The notes beneath the pieces were generated by a model. That model worked only from the letters and a program-made list of their open reading frames with translations, searched no databases and was not told where the DNA came from. Shown here piece by piece: positions 43,954 through 52,844 of a stretch of 64,000 bases of DNA (positions are counted from its first letter, which is position 1; the number at the start of each line of letters is the position of its first letter). Position numbers and translations under genes: made by a program. Origin of the DNA: Streptomyces monomycini (GTDB taxonomy: Bacteria > Actinomycetota > Actinomycetes > Streptomycetales > Streptomycetaceae). The stretch is taken from NCBI RefSeq assembly GCF_022271435.1, contig NZ_JAFIQY010000002.1, positions 124,001 through 188,000 on the forward strand. Direction: 5' to 3'.

Positions 43954-44367
43954 ATGAATCTGCTCGGACACCCGCTGTTCCGCAAACTGGGATCGCTGAA
44001 TCTCCGTACGGCCGATTTCGTCATCGCCGGCAGCGGGCCTCTACTGGCGCACGACATCAAGCCGGGCATCGGGGATCTCGATGTCGTGGCCCGGGGAGCC
44101 GCCTGGAAAAGGGCGGTCAGTCTGGCTGAACCGGTCCCTGCCCCGCTGGGGTACGTCGATCATGTCCTCTTCTTCGCCGGGGACGTCGAGGTACTGAACG
44201 GCTGGTTCGATTACAGCGTCGACGAGCTGATCGAAGAAGCCGATGTAATCTGCGGCCTGAATTTCTCCCCGCTCAAAAGAGTGCTGGAGTGGAAGACGCG
44301 GCTGGCCCGGGAGAAAGACCACGCCGATATTGAAGCCATTCACCGATATCTGCGTACGCACACCTGA
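43954..44367 (+). CDS. Nucleotidyltransferase-fold protein of unknown role
   Basis: A 137-residue protein. AGSGPLLAHDIKPGIGDLDV (residues 25-44) resembles the GS...DxD active site of minimal nucleotidyltransferases, here GDLDVV. The C-terminal half (VICGLNFSPLKRVLEWKTRL, KDHADIEAIHRYL) matches the helix following the catalytic domain in streptomycin-adenylyl-like and MNT-type proteins, where KDxxDI is common. The GS motif is longer than usual, so activity is unsure. It is co-transcribed with the membrane protein 8 bases upstream. Confidence 0.68.
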   Translation: MNLLGHPLFRKLGSLNLRTADFVIAGSGPLLAHDIKPGIGDLDVVARGAAWKRAVSLAEPVPAPLGYVDHVLFFAGDVEVLNGWFDYSVDELIEEADVICGLNFSPLKRVLEWKTRLAREKDHADIEAIHRYLRTHT

Positions 44368-44427
44368 GACACCTCCGTGGCACCTCTCCCCATGCCGGGG
44401 CCGGGCCGCTTTCGGGCCGGAACGGCG

Positions 44428-44460
44428 AACGGCCGCCCGGCAAGATGCCGGGCGGCCGTT
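44428..44460. terminator. Hairpin between nucleotidyltransferase-like gene and ilvE
   Basis: A 14-base perfect inverted repeat (AACGGCCGCCCGGC and complement, AAGAT loop) between convergent genes. Confidence 0.82.
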
Positions 44461-44479
44461 CGATGATCAGATGCCGGGA

Positions 44480-45565
44480 TCAGCCCAGCGGATGCATCCA
44501 GCCGTGCGTGTCAGGCGTGGCGCCGGTCTGGAGGTCCAGGAGGGCCTTGCGGAGCTTCATGGTGACCTCGCCGGGCTTGCCGTCGCCGACGGTCCAGGAG
44601 GCGGCCTCGGACTTGACGGAGCCGACGGGGGTGATGACGGCGGCGGTGCCGCAGGCGAAGACCTCGGTCAGGGAGCCGTCCTCGGTGGCGGCCTTCCAGT
44701 CCTCGACGGAGATGCGGCCCTCGGTGGCCTCGTAGCCCAGGTCGGTGGCGATCTTCAGGAGGGAGTCGCGGGTGATGCCGGGGAGGAGGGAGCCGGACAG
44801 CTCCGGGGTGACGATCTTGTTCCCGTACACGAAGTACAGGTTCATGCCGCCCATCTCCTCGATCCAGCGGCGCTCCAGGGCGTCCAGCCAGACGACCTGG
44901 TCGCAGCCGTGCTGGGCGGCCTGTGCCTGGGCGACGAGGGAGGCGGCGTAGTTGCCGCCGGTCTTGGCGGCGCCGGTGCCCCCGCGCACGGCGCGCACGT
45001 ACTCCTGGGAGAGCCAGACGGAGACCGGCTTGACGCCACCGGTGAAGTAGGCGCCGGCCGGCGAGGCGATCACGATGAACAGGTACTCGTTGGCGGGCCG
45101 GACGCCCAGCCCGACCTCGCTCGCGATCATGAAGGGGCGCAGGTAGAGCGATTCCTCGCCGTTGGTCGGCACCCAGTTCTTGTCCTGCTTGACCAGGGCG
45201 TCGCAGGCCTCGACGAACGTCTCGACGGGCAGCTCCGGCATGCCCAGGCGGCGGGCGGAGGCCTGGAAGCGGCGGGCGTTGGCGTCCGGGCGGAACGTGG
45301 CGACGGTGCCGTCGGGCTGGCGGTAGGCCTTCAGACCCTCGAAGATCGTCTGCGCGTAGTGCAGTGTCATGTTGGCCGGGTCCATGGACAGCGGGGCGTA
45401 CGGCACCAGCTGGGCGTCGTGCCAGCCGCGGCCTTCGGTCCACTTGATCGTCACCATGTGGTCGGTGAAGTAACGGCCGAAGCCGGGGCTGGCCAGGGCC
45501 CGCTCCCGTTCCGCGTCGGAGAGCGGGTGGGAGGAGGGCTTGAGCTCGATCGTGGGCGTCGTCAT
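44480..45565 (-). CDS. ilvE: Branched-chain amino acid aminotransferase
   Basis: A 361-residue fold-type IV PLP enzyme that performs the last step of leucine, isoleucine and valine synthesis and the first step of their breakdown to acyl-CoA primers. Conserved parts are [40 protein letters not shown], and [20 protein letters not shown], which contains the PLP-binding lysine. The acidic site [20 protein letters not shown] follows. The ATG at 45565 gives the usual N-terminus ([17 protein letters not shown]). leuB lies upstream on the same strand, across a gap of 318 bases. Confidence 0.96.
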   Translation of the reverse strand: MTTPTIELKPSSHPLSDAERERALASPGFGRYFTDHMVTIKWTEGRGWHDAQLVPYAPLSMDPANMTLHYAQTIFEGLKAYRQPDGTVATFRPDANARRFQASARRLGMPELPVETFVEACDALVKQDKNWVPTNGEESLYLRPFMIASEVGLGVRPANEYLFIVIASPAGAYFTGGVKPVSVWLSQEYVRAVRGGTGAAKTGGNYAASLVAQAQAAQHGCDQVVWLDALERRWIEEMGGMNLYFVYGNKIVTPELSGSLLPGITRDSLLKIATDLGYEATEGRISVEDWKAATEDGSLTEVFACGTAAVITPVGSVKSEAASWTVGDGKPGEVTMKLRKALLDLQTGATPDTHGWMHPLG

Positions 45566-45814
45566 GAGTGCGTGTCCTTCACCGGTGAGGTTGTGGGGCC
45601 GCGCTCACGAAGTCCTTGTCGGTACAGGACGTCCGGTATTTCCCCTCGTACAGCGGCTCCACGTTCGATTATCGCTCCCGAGGTACCGGGGACGGAAATG
45701 CCGTGGTGCGGCGAGGGTGGGACGCCGTGGTCCGAAGGCGGATCCGTGTGCGCCTGCCAGGGGTCGATGGTCGCACCCAACCCGGCGGTAGCACAGTCGC
45801 GGACCTACGCGACA
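45566..45814 (-). other. ilvE upstream region
   Basis: This part of the 318-base gap between leuB and ilvE contains no gene I can support. A small in-frame run with two Ile codons (AII) occurs but has no ribosome site, and I found no intrinsic terminator between it and ilvE, so no attenuator is proposed here. Confidence 0.4.
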
Positions 45815-45849
45815 GACAGCGCCGGGCAGAGGTGCGGCCCGGCGCTGTC
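45815..45849 (-). terminator. Hairpin after leuB
   Basis: A 13-base perfect inverted repeat (GACAGCGCCGGGC and complement, 9-base loop) 35 bases after the leuB stop; it separates leuB from ilvE transcription. Confidence 0.75.
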
Positions 45850-45883
45850 GGTCAGCGCGTGTTCGCTCGGCGAGCGGCGGGCC

Positions 45884-46924
45884 TCAGCCCGCTACTCGTG
45901 CGGCGAGGGCGTCGCCGGTCTCGTCGGTGGTGCGGGGGGTCTCGCCCCGCTCCGCGAGGTCGGCGGCGACGGCCTCCTCGATGCGGGCCGCCTCGGCGTC
46001 GTACCCGAGGTGCCGCAGGAGGAGGGCGGTGGACAGGACGGTGGCCGTGGGGTCGGCCTTGCCGGTGCCCGCGATGTCCGGTGCCGAGCCGTGCACCGGC
46101 TCGAACATGGACGGGAAGGCGCCCGTGGGGTTGATGTTCCCGGAGGCGGCCAGGCCGATGCCGCCGGTGACGGCAGCGGCGAGGTCGGTGAGGATGTCGC
46201 CGAAGAGGTTGTCGGTGACGATCACGTCGAACCGCTCGGGCTGGGTGACGAAGAAGATCGTCGCGGCGTCGACGTGCAGATAGTCGGTGGTGACCTCGGG
46301 GTACTCCTCGCCCACCGTGTCGAAGATCTTCTTCCACATGTGGCCGGCGTGCACCAGGACGTTGTTCTTGTGCACCAGCGTCAGCTTCTTGCGCGGCCGC
46401 GCGTCGGCCCGCTCGTACGCGTCCCGGACCACCCGCTCCACGCCGTACGCGGTGTTCAGGCTGACCTCGGTGGCGACCTCGTGCGGGGTGCCGGTGCGCA
46501 GGCTGCCGCCGTTGCCCGTGTACGGGCCCTCGGTGCCTTCGCGGACGACGACGAAGTCGATGTCGGGGCGGCCGGCCAGCGGCGTCGCGGTGTTCGGGAA
46601 GAGCTTGGAGGGGCGCAGGTTGACGTAGTGGTCGAAGGCGAAGCGCAGCTTGAGCAGCAGGCCGCGCTCCAGGATTCCGGACGGTACGGACGGGTCGCCG
46701 ATCGCGCCGAGCAGGATCGCGTCGTGCTCCTTGAGCGACTCCAGCTCCGCGTCCGGCAGGGTCTCGCCGGTGGCGTGCCATCGCCGGGCGCCGAGGTCGT
46801 ACTCCTTGGTTTCCAGCTTGACGTCCTGCGGGAGGGCCGCGCCGAGGACCTTCAGCCCTTGGGCCACGACCTCCTGGCCGATACCGTCACCGGGGATCAC
46901 TGCGAGGCGAATGCTGCGAGACAT
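45884..46924 (-). CDS. leuB: 3-isopropylmalate dehydrogenase
   Basis: A 346-residue NAD-dependent dehydrogenase that oxidises and decarboxylates 3-isopropylmalate in leucine synthesis. It begins [20 protein letters not shown] and has [33 protein letters not shown] with the catalytic lysine, [20 protein letters not shown] and [20 protein letters not shown], the NAD-binding loop. The length and motifs fit the actinobacterial short form. It is divergent from the metallophosphatase gene. Confidence 0.96.
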   Translation of the reverse strand: MSRSIRLAVIPGDGIGQEVVAQGLKVLGAALPQDVKLETKEYDLGARRWHATGETLPDAELESLKEHDAILLGAIGDPSVPSGILERGLLLKLRFAFDHYVNLRPSKLFPNTATPLAGRPDIDFVVVREGTEGPYTGNGGSLRTGTPHEVATEVSLNTAYGVERVVRDAYERADARPRKKLTLVHKNNVLVHAGHMWKKIFDTVGEEYPEVTTDYLHVDAATIFFVTQPERFDVIVTDNLFGDILTDLAAAVTGGIGLAASGNINPTGAFPSMFEPVHGSAPDIAGTGKADPTATVLSTALLLRHLGYDAEAARIEEAVAADLAERGETPRTTDETGDALAARVAG

Positions 46925-46952
46925 GGCTGGACCCTACTCGCTGTCCCAGTGG

Positions 46953-46980
46953 TTGACACGTTGTGTCCGGGATACGGACA
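46953..46980. promoter_or_regulatory. Inverted repeats in leuB divergent promoter
   Basis: TTGACA lies at 46953-46958, within which GACAC faces GTGTC, and TGTCCG/CGGACA (46964-46980) form a 6-base inverted repeat. The block is about 30-55 bases upstream of leuB and may be the promoter and operator for it or for the divergent gene. Confidence 0.35.
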
Positions 46981-47053
46981 GGCGGGCAGTCGGACACCTG
47001 CCGTTCACCCGCAGGGCCCCGCCCGGTCGGACAGTGATGCGACGTTGCGCTCC

Positions 47054-48625
47054 ATGGACACACCACGCGTGGGCATCCCCGAACCGCTCGCCGGCCGGAT
47101 GAGCATGCCCGAGCAGCACGAGTACCTCCGCACGAAGCTGACCCGCCGGGGTCTGCTGCGCACCTCCGCCGTGACCGCCGGCGCCGTCGCGGGCGGCGGG
47201 CTGCTGGCGGGGCCCGCCCAGGCCGCCGCCCCCTCCCCCACCCTGCTCTCCTCCCCCGCCACCGGCGCCGTGCACGGTTCGCTGGTCGCGCCGTTCGGCC
47301 GGCACCTGGCCTTCGGCGCGGACCCCAGGCACCAGATGCGCGTCTCGTGGCAGGTGCCGTTCGCGGTCAAGCGCCCGTTCCTGCGCGTGGGACTGCGCCC
47401 CTGGGACCTGAGCCGCAAGATCCACGCCGAGGTACGGGACCTGCACACGCCCGCGCTGAGCAAGAAGCTGCCCGCGGTGGACCAGTACTACCTGCACGCC
47501 GCGCTCGACGGCCTGCGTCCCGGCACCACGTACTACTACGGCGTCGGCCACGACGGCTTCGATCCCGCCGACTCCCGCCACTTCGGCACCCTCGGCACCT
47601 TCCGCACCGCCCCGGCCCGCGCCGAGCGCTTCGTCTTCACCGCCTTCGGCGACCAGGGCGTCAGCTACCACGCCCTCGCCAACGACCAGCTCATCCTGGG
47701 CCAGAACCCGGCCTTCCACCTGCACGCCGGCGACATCTGCTACGCCGACCCGGACGGCAGCGGCACCGAGCACGACACCTACGACGCGCGCCAGTGGGAC
47801 CAGTTCCTCGCGCAGACCGAGTCGGTGGCCAAGACCGTGCCGTGGATGGTGACCACCGGCAACCACGACATGGAGGCCTGGTACTCCCCCAACGGATACG
47901 GCGGTCAGAACGCGCGCTGGAGCCTGCCGGGCAACGGTCCGGACGCCGAGAACGCGCCGGGCGTCTACTCCTTCACGTACGGGAACGTCGCCGTCGTCGC
48001 GCTCGACGCCAACGACGTCTCGTACGAGATCCCCGCCAACCTCGGCGTCACCGACGGCAAGCAGACGAAGTGGCTGGACCGCAGGCTCGGCGAGCTGCGC
48101 GCCACGCGGGGGATCGACTTCATCGTCGTCTTCTTCCACCACTGCGCCTTCTCCACCACCAACGCGCACGCCTCCGAGGGCGGGGTGCGCGACGCCTGGC
48201 TGCCGCTCTTCGAGAAGCACCAGGTGGACCTGGTGGTCAACGGCCACAACCACGTCTACGAGCGGACCGACGCCATCAAGGGCGGCCGGGTCTCCAAGAA
48301 GATGCCCATCGGCGAGACGGTGGACTCCTCGCGCGAAGGCATCGTGTACGTCACGGCCGGCGGCGCGGGCAAGTCGCTGTACGACTTCCCGGTGCCGGAC
48401 AGTTACGAGGGCCACGTCAAGGACCTCGACCACGTGGACACGTACCACTGGGCCGAGGGCAAGGTGAAGGTCAAGGAAGCCGTGCAGTGGTCGCGGGTCC
48501 GCTACACCGGCTACTCCTTCATCGCGGTCGAGGTGCTGCCGGGGCACCGGCCCCGGATGAAGGTGACGGCCCTCGCCGAGTCCGGCGAGAGCATCGACCG
48601 CTTCGAGGTCACGCGGCGCCGCTGA
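47054..48625 (+). CDS. Exported purple-acid-phosphatase-like metallophosphoesterase
   Basis: A 523-residue secreted phosphoesterase. A twin-arginine signal sits about 26-58 residues in (TKLTRRGLLRTSAVTAGAVA). A fibronectin-like N-terminal domain follows (ADPRHQMRVSWQVP, LDGLRPGTTYYYGV). The catalytic domain has the metallophosphatase set: FTAFGDQGVSYHALAND, LHAGDICYADPDG, TTGNHDMEAWYSPNG, VVFFHHCAFSTTNAHAS, and LVVNGHNHVYERTD. The arrangement is that of purple acid phosphatases, with most metal ligands (D, D/N, H, H, H) present. A periplasmic or extracellular phosphatase role is likely; substrate unknown. Confidence 0.88.
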   Translation: MDTPRVGIPEPLAGRMSMPEQHEYLRTKLTRRGLLRTSAVTAGAVAGGGLLAGPAQAAAPSPTLLSSPATGAVHGSLVAPFGRHLAFGADPRHQMRVSWQVPFAVKRPFLRVGLRPWDLSRKIHAEVRDLHTPALSKKLPAVDQYYLHAALDGLRPGTTYYYGVGHDGFDPADSRHFGTLGTFRTAPARAERFVFTAFGDQGVSYHALANDQLILGQNPAFHLHAGDICYADPDGSGTEHDTYDARQWDQFLAQTESVAKTVPWMVTTGNHDMEAWYSPNGYGGQNARWSLPGNGPDAENAPGVYSFTYGNVAVVALDANDVSYEIPANLGVTDGKQTKWLDRRLGELRATRGIDFIVVFFHHCAFSTTNAHASEGGVRDAWLPLFEKHQVDLVVNGHNHVYERTDAIKGGRVSKKMPIGETVDSSREGIVYVTAGGAGKSLYDFPVPDSYEGHVKDLDHVDTYHWAEGKVKVKEAVQWSRVRYTGYSFIAVEVLPGHRPRMKVTALAESGESIDRFEVTRRR

Positions 48626-48695
48626 GCGCGGGCACGGGCGGGTGTGCCCGCGCGCTCGGCGCGCCGCACCCCCGCCCGCCCGGGCGGCCCCGGGC

Positions 48696-48827
48696 TCAGT
48701 GCCCGGTCGAGCCGCCGTTGTCCCGGCGGTCGAGTGCCCGCTGGAGCGCCGCGGCGGCGTTCTTGCGGTCGGCCTCGCCGGTCGCACGGGCGGAGTGACG
48801 GATCCTGCGGACAGCGGTCTTGGTCAT
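48696..48827 (-). CDS. 43-residue conserved small protein
   Basis: A short basic ORF, MTKTAVRRIRHSARATGEAD then RKNAAAALQRALDRRDNGGS and TGH. GGAGG lies 6 bases before the ATG, which strongly supports translation. The middle is a probable amphipathic helix (KNAAAALQRALDRRD). I have no named family for it; such 40-residue proteins are common and conserved in Streptomyces. It is too small to be found by length-based gene calling. Confidence 0.68.
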   Translation of the reverse strand: MTKTAVRRIRHSARATGEADRKNAAAALQRALDRRDNGGSTGH

Positions 48828-49187
48828 GATGCGCCTCCAATGCCAAAGCCCCGAGAAGATGAACGGAAGCGTCCTTCCGGAAACAGCCGACCAACGCGGG
48901 GGCCACGGCGTCAGCAGGGATCACCTGCCCACACGCACCGGGCCGCACCCGCTCCGCCGCTCGATGGAGCGGAACGTTCGGCTCCTACAAAGCTAAGCCA
49001 GCATCGCCGTGCTGTCTGCACAATTACTTGGCCTTCCTACTATCTGAGACGGGCTATGGCCTGAGGTGCTCGTTCGAGTGATCGTCTGCTGATCGGTCCC
49101 GTCGAGGAGACACGGCTGCGTAGCGTGACGATGTCGCTTGTGCCACGGGGCCGGGCGCGCCCACACTTGAGGAGGAGGTGGTACGCC
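48828..49187. other. Intergenic region before Uma2 gene
   Basis: These 360 bases contain no gene I can support. The stretch near 48990-49060 is less GC-rich and probably holds the Uma2 promoter. Nothing repetitive stands out. Confidence 0.35.
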
Positions 49188-49844
49188 ATGACCGCTGTCG
49201 CGCACGAGGTCCCCTGGGCTGACACGGGAACGACCGACCAGGTCCCGCCTGGGCCGGAGCTGGACGAGGTCCTGTGGCAGGCGTGGGAAGCCATGGAACT
49301 CCCCGAGGGCTTCCACGCTGAGATCGTCGAGGGGTTCATCGAGGTGTCGCCAACAGGCTGTTACGCGCACAGTCAGATCGCCAACAAACTGCGCCGCGCC
49401 GCCGACAGATACCTGGGCGATGGACCGTACGCGGGCCACCAAGACGTCAATGTGATCCACGGCCGCAAGGTCTGGATTCCCGACGTGATCATTGCTCTTG
49501 AGGATGCCGAGGCGAAGGACGTCATCGAACACGGCGTCGGCGTCAAAGCGTCCGCCGTGGAAGTGGCCGTTGAAGTGGTCTCCCCCGGCCACAACAGCAT
49601 CAGCCGCGACCGCGTCCGCAAACGCCGCGACTACGCTCGTGCAGGCATTCCCGTCTATGTCCTGGTCGACGACCACGACCTCCGAGGCACCGTCACCGTA
49701 TTCACCTCCCCAGTACCCGACAGGGCCGACTACGCCGCCGAACACCGCGTCCCCTACGGCACCGACATCGCCATCCCCGAAGGCCCCGCCAAGGGCTTCG
49801 TCATCGGTGAGGCGATCACCGGGTCCCCGCGCGGCGACGGCTGA
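49188..49844 (+). CDS. Uma2 family (DUF820) restriction-endonuclease-fold protein
   Basis: A 218-residue PD-(D/E)XK-fold protein of the Uma2/DUF820 family, which is highly multiplied in streptomycetes and cyanobacteria. The core has AEIVEGFIEVSPTG, KVWIPDVIIALEDAEAKDVI, VEVAVEVVSPGHNSISRDRV, and RKRRDYARAGIPVYVLVD. The D of PDV, E in AVEV and the following RD...K/R pattern match the nuclease-like active site, but a substrate is unknown. GGAGGAGG lies upstream of the ATG. Confidence 0.85.
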   Translation: MTAVAHEVPWADTGTTDQVPPGPELDEVLWQAWEAMELPEGFHAEIVEGFIEVSPTGCYAHSQIANKLRRAADRYLGDGPYAGHQDVNVIHGRKVWIPDVIIALEDAEAKDVIEHGVGVKASAVEVAVEVVSPGHNSISRDRVRKRRDYARAGIPVYVLVDDHDLRGTVTVFTSPVPDRADYAAEHRVPYGTDIAIPEGPAKGFVIGEAITGSPRGDG

Positions 49845-49846
49845 CG

Positions 49847-49895
49847 ACGCCGACGGCCCGGCACCCCCGCCAAGGGAGCGCCGGGCCGTCGGCGT
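49847..49895. terminator. Hairpin between Uma2 gene and pruA
   Basis: A 16-base perfect inverted repeat (ACGCCGACGGCCCGGC and complement, 17-base loop) between convergent genes. Confidence 0.8.
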
Positions 49896-49910
49896 GGCAT
49901 GGCTACCGCG

Positions 49911-51542
49911 TCAGCCCATGTGCGGGTAGCGGTAGTCCGTCGGGGCGACCATCGTCTCCTTGATGGCGCGCGGCGACATCCAGCGGAGCAGGTTGAACTT
50001 CGAGCCCGCCTTGTCGTTGGTGCCCGAGGCGCGGCCGCCGCCGAAGGGCTGCTGGCCGACGATGGAGCCGGTGGGGCGGTCGTTGAGGTAGAAGTTGCCG
50101 GCCGCGAAGCGCAGCTTCTCCGACGCCGCGACGAGGACCTGGCGGTCCTGGGCGAGGACGGCGCCGGTCAGGGCGTACGCCGAGGCGGACTCCATCTGCT
50201 CCAGCATCGCGTCGAAGTCGGCGTCCTCGTAGACGTGGACGGCGATGATCGGGCCGAAGTACTCGGTCTTGAAGACCTCGTTCTCCGGGTCCGAGCAGGC
50301 GATCACGGTCGGGCGCACGAAGTAGCCGACCGAGTCGTCGTAGCTGCCGCCCGCGACGATCTCGCAGGTCGGGTCCTGCTTGGCGCGGTCGATCGCGGCC
50401 TTGTTCTTGGCGAAGGAGCGGTCGTCGATGACGGCGCCGATGAAGTTCGACAGGTCGCTGACGTCACCCATGGTGAGGCCCTCGACCTCCGCCACCAGGT
50501 CGTCCTTGAAGCCGTTCTCCCAGGTGGAGCGGGCGATGTAGGCGCGGGAGGCGGCCGAACACTTCTGGCCCTGGTACTCGAACGCGCCACGGGTGACGGC
50601 CGTCTTCAGGATCGCCGGGTCCGCGGTCGGGTGGGCGACGATGAAGTCCTTGCCGCCGGTCTCGCCGACCAGGCGCGGGTACGAGCGGTAGTTCGTGATG
50701 TTCTCGCCGACCGCCTTCCACAGGTACTGGAAGGTGGCGGTGGAGCCGGTGAAGTGGACGCCGGCCAGCTCCGGGTGCGGCAGCGCGACCTCGGAGACCT
50801 CCTTGCCGTCGCCGGTCACCAGGTTGATGACGCCCTTGGGCAGGCCGGCCTCCTCCAGGAGCTGCATGAGCAGGATCGCGGAGTGGGTCTGCGTGGGCGA
50901 CGGCTTCCAGACGACGACGTTGCCCATCAGGGCGGGCGCGGTCGGCAGGTTGCCGGCGATGGCGGTGAAGTTGAAGGGCGTGATCGCGTAGACGAAGCCC
51001 TCCAGCGGGCGGTGGTCCAGGCGGTTCCAGACGCCGTTCGGCTGCATGGGCGGCTGCTCCTGGAGCAGCTCGCGCGCGAAGTGGACGTTGAAGCGCCAGA
51101 AGTCCACCAGCTCGCAGGGCGCGTCGATCTCGGCCTGCTGGGCGGTCTTGGACTGGCCGAGCATCGTGGAGGCGGCGATGGTCTCGCGCCACGGCCCGGA
51201 CAGCAGGTCGGCGGCCTTGAGCAGGATCGCGGCGCGGTCGTCGAAGGACATGGCGCGCCAGGCCGGGGCGGCGGCCAAGGCGGCGTCGATCGCGTCCTGG
51301 GCGTCCTGGCGGGTGGCGTTGGCGTACGTACCGATGACGGCCTGGTGGTTGTGCGGCTGCACGACGTCGAAGCGCTCGCCGCCGCCCATCCGCTTCTCGC
51401 CGTTGATGGTCATCGGCAGGTCGATCGGGTTGCCGGCCAGCTCCTTGAGCTTGGCCTCCAGGCGGGCGCGCTCCGGGGAGCCGGGGGCGTAGCCGTGCAC
51501 CGGCTCGTTGTACGGGGCGGGGACGTGGGTCACGGCGTCCAT
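49911..51542 (-). CDS. pruA: L-glutamate gamma-semialdehyde (1-pyrroline-5-carboxylate) dehydrogenase
   Basis: A 543-residue aldehyde dehydrogenase that completes proline breakdown to glutamate. It starts MDAVTHVPAPYNEPVHGYAP. The NAD-binding and catalytic motifs are FVYAITPFNFTAIAGNLPTA, HFTGSTATFQYLWKAVGE, VGETGGKDFIVAHPTADP (Glu) and GAFEYQGQKCSAASRAYIAR (nucleophilic Cys). Length and motifs fit the PutA-like stand-alone P5CDH. It lies 110 bases downstream of proline dehydrogenase on the same strand, forming a proline-catabolic unit. Confidence 0.95.
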   Translation of the reverse strand: MDAVTHVPAPYNEPVHGYAPGSPERARLEAKLKELAGNPIDLPMTINGEKRMGGGERFDVVQPHNHQAVIGTYANATRQDAQDAIDAALAAAPAWRAMSFDDRAAILLKAADLLSGPWRETIAASTMLGQSKTAQQAEIDAPCELVDFWRFNVHFARELLQEQPPMQPNGVWNRLDHRPLEGFVYAITPFNFTAIAGNLPTAPALMGNVVVWKPSPTQTHSAILLMQLLEEAGLPKGVINLVTGDGKEVSEVALPHPELAGVHFTGSTATFQYLWKAVGENITNYRSYPRLVGETGGKDFIVAHPTADPAILKTAVTRGAFEYQGQKCSAASRAYIARSTWENGFKDDLVAEVEGLTMGDVSDLSNFIGAVIDDRSFAKNKAAIDRAKQDPTCEIVAGGSYDDSVGYFVRPTVIACSDPENEVFKTEYFGPIIAVHVYEDADFDAMLEQMESASAYALTGAVLAQDRQVLVAASEKLRFAAGNFYLNDRPTGSIVGQQPFGGGRASGTNDKAGSKFNLLRWMSPRAIKETMVAPTDYRYPHMG

Positions 51543-51652
51543 GTCGGCCGTCTCCTTCGGTCGGGGGTGTGCGGGTGCGTCAAGTTGTGGGGCGCCGGGC
51601 CGCGTGCGGCGGCCCGGTGCGTGCGGTCCGGCCGCGGGGCCGGCCGCCCGGC

Positions 51653-52579
51653 TCAGCTCTTGGTGACGAGCGAGCGCAGGAAGAACGCGAGGTTGGCGGG
51701 GCGCTCGGCGAGGCGGCGCATGAAGTAGCCGTACCAGTCCGTGCCGTACGGGATGTAGACACGCATCCGGTGACCCTCGGTGACCAGGCGTTCCTGCTCG
51801 GTCTCACGGATGCCGTACAGCATCTGGAACTCGTAGTCGGCGGGCTTGCGGCCGAACCGGCGGCCCAGTTCCTGGCCGATCGCCACCATGCGCGGGTCGT
51901 GCGACCCGACCATCGGGTAGCCCTCGCCGGCCATGAGGATCTTCAGGCAGCGTACGTACGCCTTGTCGACCTCCCGCTTGTCCTGGAACGCGACCGTCGC
52001 GGGTTCCTTGTAGGCGCCCTTGACCAGGCGCACGCGGGATCCTTCCCCGGCGAGCGCCCGGCAGTCGTCCTCGGTGCGGAAGAGGTAGGACTGCAGGACC
52101 GCGCCGGTCTGCGGGAAGCGGGCGCGCAGTTCGCCGAGGATCGCCAGGGTGGAGTCGACCGTGGTGTGGTCCTCCATGTCCAGGGTGACCGTCGTACCGG
52201 CCTCGGCGGCGGCCTCGACGACCGGTGTGACGTTCTTCAGGGCCAGCTCGTGGCCGCCGGGCAGCGCCTGTCCGAAGGCGGAGAGCTTGACCGACATCTC
52301 GGCGCGCCCGCCGAGGCCCAGGTCCTTGAGGGCGGCGGTCAGCTGAAGGTAGGCGTCGCGGTTGCGCAGTGCCTCGGCCGGGTCGGTGATGTCCTCACCG
52401 AGATGGTCGAGGGTGACCTCCATCCCGCGGTCCGCCAGGGACCGCACGACGGCCATCGACGCGTCCAGCCGCTCACCGGCCACGAACCGGTCGACGACCG
52501 GACGGGTGACCGGGGCCGCCGAGACGACTCGGCGGATGCTGTCGCTGCGGGCTGCTGCGAGAAGCACGGGACCCAGCAC
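51653..52579 (-). CDS. Proline dehydrogenase
   Basis: A 308-residue FAD-dependent proline dehydrogenase of the single-domain actinobacterial type. Family motifs include MSVKLSAFGQALPGGHELAL, TVTLDMEDHTTVDSTLAILG, VLQSYLFRTEDDCRALAGEG, SRVRLVKGAYKEP, and GSHDPRMVAIGQELGRRFGR. The terminal YIPYGTDWYGYFMRRLAERP block carries the substrate-binding YxxRRxxE. It is upstream of pruA and divergent from a PucR-type gene that is the expected activator. Confidence 0.94.
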   Translation of the reverse strand: MLGPVLLAAARSDSIRRVVSAAPVTRPVVDRFVAGERLDASMAVVRSLADRGMEVTLDHLGEDITDPAEALRNRDAYLQLTAALKDLGLGGRAEMSVKLSAFGQALPGGHELALKNVTPVVEAAAEAGTTVTLDMEDHTTVDSTLAILGELRARFPQTGAVLQSYLFRTEDDCRALAGEGSRVRLVKGAYKEPATVAFQDKREVDKAYVRCLKILMAGEGYPMVGSHDPRMVAIGQELGRRFGRKPADYEFQMLYGIRETEQERLVTEGHRMRVYIPYGTDWYGYFMRRLAERPANLAFFLRSLVTKS

Positions 52580-52844
52580 GGGGCACCTCCACGATTCAAG
52601 ATGACAAGCCGGGCGGGCGCCTGGCAGGCGGGCGCGACGGCGAGATGAGCCACCTGAAACTTAAGGATCTCGCCAGTTCGCGGCCATCGACAGCTGTCTG
52701 GCCTTCGTGGCCGGGATCTCAGACAGATGTATGACAATGGAGGGGGACCACAACGGCACCGGAGGGCCCACCCTCCCCGGTGGCCGCACGGACGGCAACG
52801 GCCGTACGGTTCGGGGGCGCCGTCGGAAAGGAGTCACGCGGCCT

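Noticed and set aside
45566..45790. An ilvE attenuator with an Ile-containing leader
   Set aside because: No ribosome site before the candidate ORF and no intrinsic terminator between it and ilvE.
48993..49745. A 250-codon minus-strand frame opposite the Uma2 gene
   Set aside because: The plus-strand Uma2 frame has clear PD-(D/E)XK motifs and a strong ribosome site.
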